This document shows positions 60,450-64,000 of a DNA stretch of 64,000 bases, one piece after another. Numbering within the stretch: position 1 is the stretch's first letter; each line of letters begins with the position of its first letter. The translations under genes and the position numbers were made by a program. The notes below the pieces were generated by a model. The model was not told where the DNA came from. It made no database searches and worked only from the letters and a program-made list of their open reading frames with translations. This DNA is from an uncultured Lachnospiraceae bacterium (GTDB lineage Bacteria > Bacillota > Clostridia > Lachnospirales > Lachnospiraceae): contig CAJTYM010000010.1 in NCBI GenBank assembly GCA_910583835.1, positions 1-64,000 on the forward strand. The letters run 5' to 3'.

Positions 60450-61157
60450 TTAAGTTCCTTTCCTCTGGCCAAGCAGGCCGTTTTCTCTAAAGCTTATATA
60501 TTGGTTATCGCCAATGATGATATGATCTGCCAGGGCGATTCCCAGAATATTCCCACTTTCCATGACCCGCTGCGTCACCTGTATGTCTGCTTCGCTCGGC
60601 GTAGGGTCTCCGCTTGGATGGTTATGGAGGAGCACAATATGCACAGCTTTGCGCTCCAGCGCCTTGATGAAGATTTCCCTGGGCGATACCAGAGAGTAAT
60701 TCACCGTGCCGATAGAGATAACCTCATCAGCCAGCAGGCTGCACTTTGCATTGAACATTGCCAGAATCAGCGTTTCCCTCGGTTCATGCCTGAGCGTCTC
60801 CATATAGTAATATGCAATGCTGGCAGGGTTGCTGAGACAAATATCCTTCTCCCGGCTGGACATAGCAATACGCCTGGCCAGCTCCACTATGCACTTTAAC
60901 TGAGCGGCCTTTACCTGCCCAATGCCTGAAATCTGTTTCATCTCTTCCGTATTCATATGGACAAGATTCAAAAGGTTCTGGTCTTTCTGCGCCAGCACTT
61001 TCTGCGCAAGCTGCAGCGCGGTCATCTCCCTTGTGCCGTTTCTCAATATTACCGCCAAGAGTTCCGCATCCGACAATGCCTGTGCACCATAGCTAAAAAA
61101 CTTCTCGCGCGGCTGTTCTGATTTCGGCAGTTCTTTCATAGTTAAGTGTAAATTCAT
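60450..61157 (-). CDS. radC: RadC family JAB-domain protein
   Basis: A 235-residue RadC (DUF2466). The N-terminal HhH-like region has LLAVILRNGTREM and SGIGQVKAAQL; the C-terminal JAMM domain has HNHPSGDPTPSEAD with the two His and Asp ligands. Its role in DNA repair is not established. First gene of the minus-strand operon with mreB, only 3 bp apart. Confidence 0.95.
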   Translation of the reverse strand: MNLHLTMKELPKSEQPREKFFSYGAQALSDAELLAVILRNGTREMTALQLAQKVLAQKDQNLLNLVHMNTEEMKQISGIGQVKAAQLKCIVELARRIAMSSREKDICLSNPASIAYYYMETLRHEPRETLILAMFNAKCSLLADEVISIGTVNYSLVSPREIFIKALERKAVHIVLLHNHPSGDPTPSEADIQVTQRVMESGNILGIALADHIIIGDNQYISFRENGLLGQRKGT

Positions 61158-61255
61158 GCTTTTCCTTTTACTCTCTCAAAAGGCAAGGAAAAAATAATAC
61201 ATTTTATTTTAGCACAAAAGGTCTTTGATGTATACTAATTATTACTAAAATTTAG

Positions 61256-62530
61256 CTAAAAATTTATTAATCCCTCTTCATATAATTTCTGCAAAGACAT
61301 AAGAATGCCCAGTTTTGCATGGTACCAGGTCAGCCCTCCCTGAAAATACACGGCATATGGCTCCCGCAATGGACCGTCCGCGCTCAGTTCAATCGAAGAT
61401 CCCTGCACAAAGGCTCCCGCTGCCATTATCACGTCATCGTCATAACCAGGCATCGCCCATGGCTCCGGGGTAACATGGCTGTCTACCGGCGCTGCCGCCT
61501 GGATACCCTTGCAGAAAGCGACCAATGCCTGCGGGGACTTTAAGGTCACTGCCTGGATAATGTCATGGCGGCTTTCACTGCCGTTTGGCACTACCGGAAA
61601 TCCCAGGCTTTCATAGATATTTGCCGCGAAAACTGCTCCTTTCAAGGCCCCGGCAACGACTGTGGGGGCGAGGAACAGCCCCTGGTAAAAGGACTGGATA
61701 ACCCCTAAGGAAGCCCCGACCTCCTTGCCAAGCCCGGGAGACGTCAGGCGGTACGCCGCATTCTCCACACATTCCTGACTGCCGACAATGTAACCGCCAA
61801 TCGGGGCAAGACCGCCGCCCGGATTCTTGATTAAGGAACCGACTATCATGTCGGCGCCCACTTCCAGCGGCTCCTGCCGCTCCACAAACTCGCCGTAACA
61901 ATTATCCACCATGCAGATAATATCCGGCTTTATTTCCTTGACGACAGAAATCAGTTCGCCTATCCGCGCTACCGAAAGCGTTGGCCTTGTCTGGTATCCC
62001 TTGGAACGCTGGATAGTGACCAGCTTCGTCTTATCATTGATTGCCTTTCTGATATTCTCAAAGTCAAAACCGCCGCCCTCTAAAAGGTCAACCTGCCGGT
62101 AAGTAACGCCATATTCGGCAAGGGAGCCCTTCGATGGACGGATGCCAATGACCTCCTCCAGCGTGTCGTACGGCTTGCCCACAGGCGATAGGAGTTCATC
62201 CCCCGGACGGAGATTGGACATAAGCGCTAATGCCAGCGCATGGGTGCCGCAGGTAATCTGCGGGCGCACCAGCGCCGCCTCGCCCCGAAAGCAGGAAGCG
62301 TACACCTCCTCCAAGGTATCCCTTCCTAAATCATTATACCCATATCCGCTGCTTCCCATAAAACATTCTGCGCTGACCCTGTGTTTCTGCAGTGATTTAA
62401 TTACCTTTAACTGGTTGTATTCTGCTGTTTCGTCAATCTTGGCAAAACGCTCTTTTAACTTCTCTTCAAACTTCGTGCCGTAAGCAAAAACCTTTTCATC
62501 AATTCCCAGTTCCTGATAGATTTCTTTCAT
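61256..62530 (-). CDS. Aluminium resistance family PLP enzyme (methionine gamma-lyase-like)
   Basis: A 424-residue PLP-dependent enzyme of the aluminium-resistance/YnbB family. GSSGYGYNDLGRDTLEEVYA, the GTHALALAL cofactor loop and the PLP Lys in GSLIKNPGGGLAP are typical; HVTPEPWAMPGYDDDVIMAAG is near the C-terminus. The reaction is not defined for the family. The ATG at 62530 is 8 nt from AAAGGA; the TTG at 62536 is less likely. Confidence 0.9.
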   Translation of the reverse strand: MKEIYQELGIDEKVFAYGTKFEEKLKERFAKIDETAEYNQLKVIKSLQKHRVSAECFMGSSGYGYNDLGRDTLEEVYASCFRGEAALVRPQITCGTHALALALMSNLRPGDELLSPVGKPYDTLEEVIGIRPSKGSLAEYGVTYRQVDLLEGGGFDFENIRKAINDKTKLVTIQRSKGYQTRPTLSVARIGELISVVKEIKPDIICMVDNCYGEFVERQEPLEVGADMIVGSLIKNPGGGLAPIGGYIVGSQECVENAAYRLTSPGLGKEVGASLGVIQSFYQGLFLAPTVVAGALKGAVFAANIYESLGFPVVPNGSESRHDIIQAVTLKSPQALVAFCKGIQAAAPVDSHVTPEPWAMPGYDDDVIMAAGAFVQGSSIELSADGPLREPYAVYFQGGLTWYHAKLGILMSLQKLYEEGLINF

Positions 62531-62552
62531 GTGCAATTTCCTTTCCCGCTTT

Positions 62553-63500
62553 TTATATGATACCTTTCTCTGCCAGAATTTCCTGCATATATTTTAGAAT
62601 GTTATCATTATCGTACGCAAACGCCTGCTTGTCCACCCAAATTACATCCCGCTCGCGGCGAAACCAGGTCAGCTGCCGCTTGGCAAAATGTCTTGTATCA
62701 CGCTTGATACGGCAGACAGCTTCCTCCAGGGTCAATTCCCCCTCCAGATAGGCAAGGATTTCTTTGTAGCCAAGCCCCTGCATGGACACCATAGTACGAT
62801 TACATCCGCGTTCCCGCAGGTTTTTCACCTCCTGCACCAGTCCGTCTTCCATCATCTGTTCCACACGCCCATTGATTCTCTCATAGAGCTTCGCCCTGTC
62901 GTCATTGAGGACAAAGTACGCAAAATGATAGGGGGATTCCTTCTGCCGCTCTGCCGCATTATGAACAGAAATTTTCTGGCCGGAAAAATGGTGAAATTCC
63001 AGCGCGCGTATGATGCGCTTACAATTATGCTCATGGATTTGCCCAGCCGCCTCGGGGTCTGCTGCTTTCAGCATTTCGTGCAGAATATGCCCGCCCTGCT
63101 CCCTGGCAATTTCTTCCAAATATGCCCGATACTCCTTATTCTCCTGCTCCTTCGTGAAATCAATATCATATAAGAGCGCCTGGATATAGAAGCCAGTGCC
63201 GCCCACAATCATGGGAATCCTGCCCTGTGCATAGATTTCCTCCATATATTTGCGGGCATATTCCTGAAAACGGACGACATGAAATTCTTCCTCCGGCTCA
63301 AATTCATCAATGAGATAATGTGGGATTTCCTGCATTTCGTCTTTAGTTATCTTCGCGGAACCGATATCCATATGGCGGTACACCTGCATGGAGTCCGCCG
63401 AGATGACAGAACCTTGCACCAGCCTTGCCAGGCGGATAGAGAGTTCTGTCTTGCCCACTGCCGTGGGACCGGTCAAGATTATCAAAGGTTTTTTCATCAT
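62553..63500 (-). CDS. miaA: tRNA dimethylallyltransferase
   Basis: MiaA adds the isopentenyl group to A37 of tRNAs reading UNN. The 315-residue protein has the P-loop LTGPTAVGKTEL (about 10-21), ISADSMQVYRHMDIGSAK and the IVGGTGFYIQALLY region. It overlaps mutL by 4 bp, and mutL-miaA is a conserved Firmicutes arrangement. Confidence 0.97.
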   Translation of the reverse strand: MMKKPLIILTGPTAVGKTELSIRLARLVQGSVISADSMQVYRHMDIGSAKITKDEMQEIPHYLIDEFEPEEEFHVVRFQEYARKYMEEIYAQGRIPMIVGGTGFYIQALLYDIDFTKEQENKEYRAYLEEIAREQGGHILHEMLKAADPEAAGQIHEHNCKRIIRALEFHHFSGQKISVHNAAERQKESPYHFAYFVLNDDRAKLYERINGRVEQMMEDGLVQEVKNLRERGCNRTMVSMQGLGYKEILAYLEGELTLEEAVCRIKRDTRHFAKRQLTWFRRERDVIWVDKQAFAYDNDNILKYMQEILAEKGII

Positions 63501-64000
63501 AACACCCGCTTAAATTTTTTTTCCAATTCATACTTTGTCATAGAGATGATGGTCGGCCGCCCATGAGGGCAGTGATACGGATTTTCCAGCGTAAGCAGTT
63601 CTGCAATCAAAGCTTCCATTTCCTGCCTGGACAATTTCTGATTGCCCTTGACTGCCGCCTTGCAGGACATGGAAGCAATCTTTTCCGTAATCATCTGCGG
63701 AGTCTCCTTGCCATGAAACTGAGACAAACTATCCAACATTTCCACCAGCAGTTCCTTTCCTTTAATGCCAAACAGGTTTGCCGGCACTGACGTCACAGAA
63801 TATTCCTTGCCGCCGAAATGTTCCAGCACAAACCCAAGCTTCTCAAAATAACCCATATACTTCTTTAACAGTTCTTCCTCCTGCATATTTAAGGTCAATA
63901 AGATAGGCGGATAAATTACTTGGGACGTGTACTCCTTATCATCCAGAGATTTCATCGTACGCTCATACAATACTTTCTCATGAGCCGCATGCTGGTCAAT
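63497..64000 (-). CDS. mutL: DNA mismatch repair protein MutL, 3' part (C-terminal portion)
   Basis: The last 167 residues of MutL; the gene continues beyond the right window edge. It opens in IDQHAAHEKVLYERTM, the endonuclease DQHAAHERILYE motif (C-terminal dimerisation domain), and ends with the NPYHCPHGRPT motif and a Lys-rich tail, as in MutLs with nicking activity. Overlaps miaA by 4 bp. Confidence 0.95.
   Translation of the reverse strand: MDQHAAHEKVLYERTMKSLDDKEYTSQVIYPPILLTLNMQEEELLKKYMGYFEKLGFVLEHFGGKEYSVTSVPANLFGIKGKELLVEMLDSLSQFHGKETPQMITEKIASMSCKAAVKGNQKLSRQEMEALIAELLTLENPYHCPHGRPTIISMTKYELEKKFKRVL

Overview
The window is 64 kb of core chromosome from a spore-forming Clostridia bacterium, most likely a Lachnospiraceae. 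The indicators are an alpha/beta small acid-soluble spore protein, a YlbJ-like sporulation protein, the rplU-prp-rpmA arrangement with an N-terminally extended L27, MinCDE together with MreBCD, a hisZ-hisG(short) operon, strong AGGAGG ribosome binding sites and sigma-A type promoters. I see no rRNA, tRNA, CRISPR array, prophage or intact insertion sequence. Coding density is high and nearly every gene belongs to a recognisable family.

Layout. 1-1000: rpmB (minus) and two non-coding zones, one with a structured element that recurs at 32.4 kb and one with 53-bp direct repeats. 1.0-5.3 kb: Asp23-like gene, fakA, recG. 5.4-7.6 kb (minus): spore protein and rqcH. 7.6-14.4 kb: a plus-strand block from a clear promoter with yicC, gmk, rpoZ, rimO, pgsA, cinA, rsmD, coaD and a coiled-coil gene, facing ylbJ. 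15.4-22.6 kb: pepD, a LytM-type peptidase, three RNA-modification or radical-SAM genes, a HAD phosphatase and recU. 22.6-27.9 kb: his operon (hisZ-G-D-B-IE), whose last gene carries a decayed HisF-like domain. 28-36 kb: two radical-SAM-associated genes, a short RNase E/G, a secreted Cys/His-repeat protein, rplU-prp-rpmA, obgE and yhbY. 36-37.7 kb: nadD, yqeK, rsfS.

37.9-39.1 kb is a compact SOS locus: lexA faces a YneA-like LysM protein, with three LexA-box-like palindromes between them. Then come an acyltransferase, dtd, a DUF4258/YgiT toxin-antitoxin-like pair, a small unknown gene, a XerS-like recombinase and a cytidylate-kinase-like gene. From 43.7 kb almost everything is on the minus strand: rluD-lspA-aroB, the cell-division cluster (ylmH, sepF, yggS, a HlyD-like protein), then the cell-shape and division-site operon (radC, mreB, mreC, mreD, PBP2, minC, minD, minE, rodA, mgsA, dacA). 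An aluminium-resistance-type PLP enzyme, miaA and the 3' end of mutL finish the window.

For discovery the best candidates are: (1) the two-hairpin RNA element present twice, one copy directly in front of the Cys/His-repeat secreted protein; (2) the repeat array of GACCTNAGG motifs in the leader of the Asp23-fakA genes; (3) the HisF-like domain without either catalytic Asp fused to HisIE; (4) the SOS-controlled LysM protein; (5) long near-perfect inverted repeats between genes and two gene-end tandem duplications that created the next gene's ribosome binding region. All family assignments come from reading the sequence; none was checked against a database.
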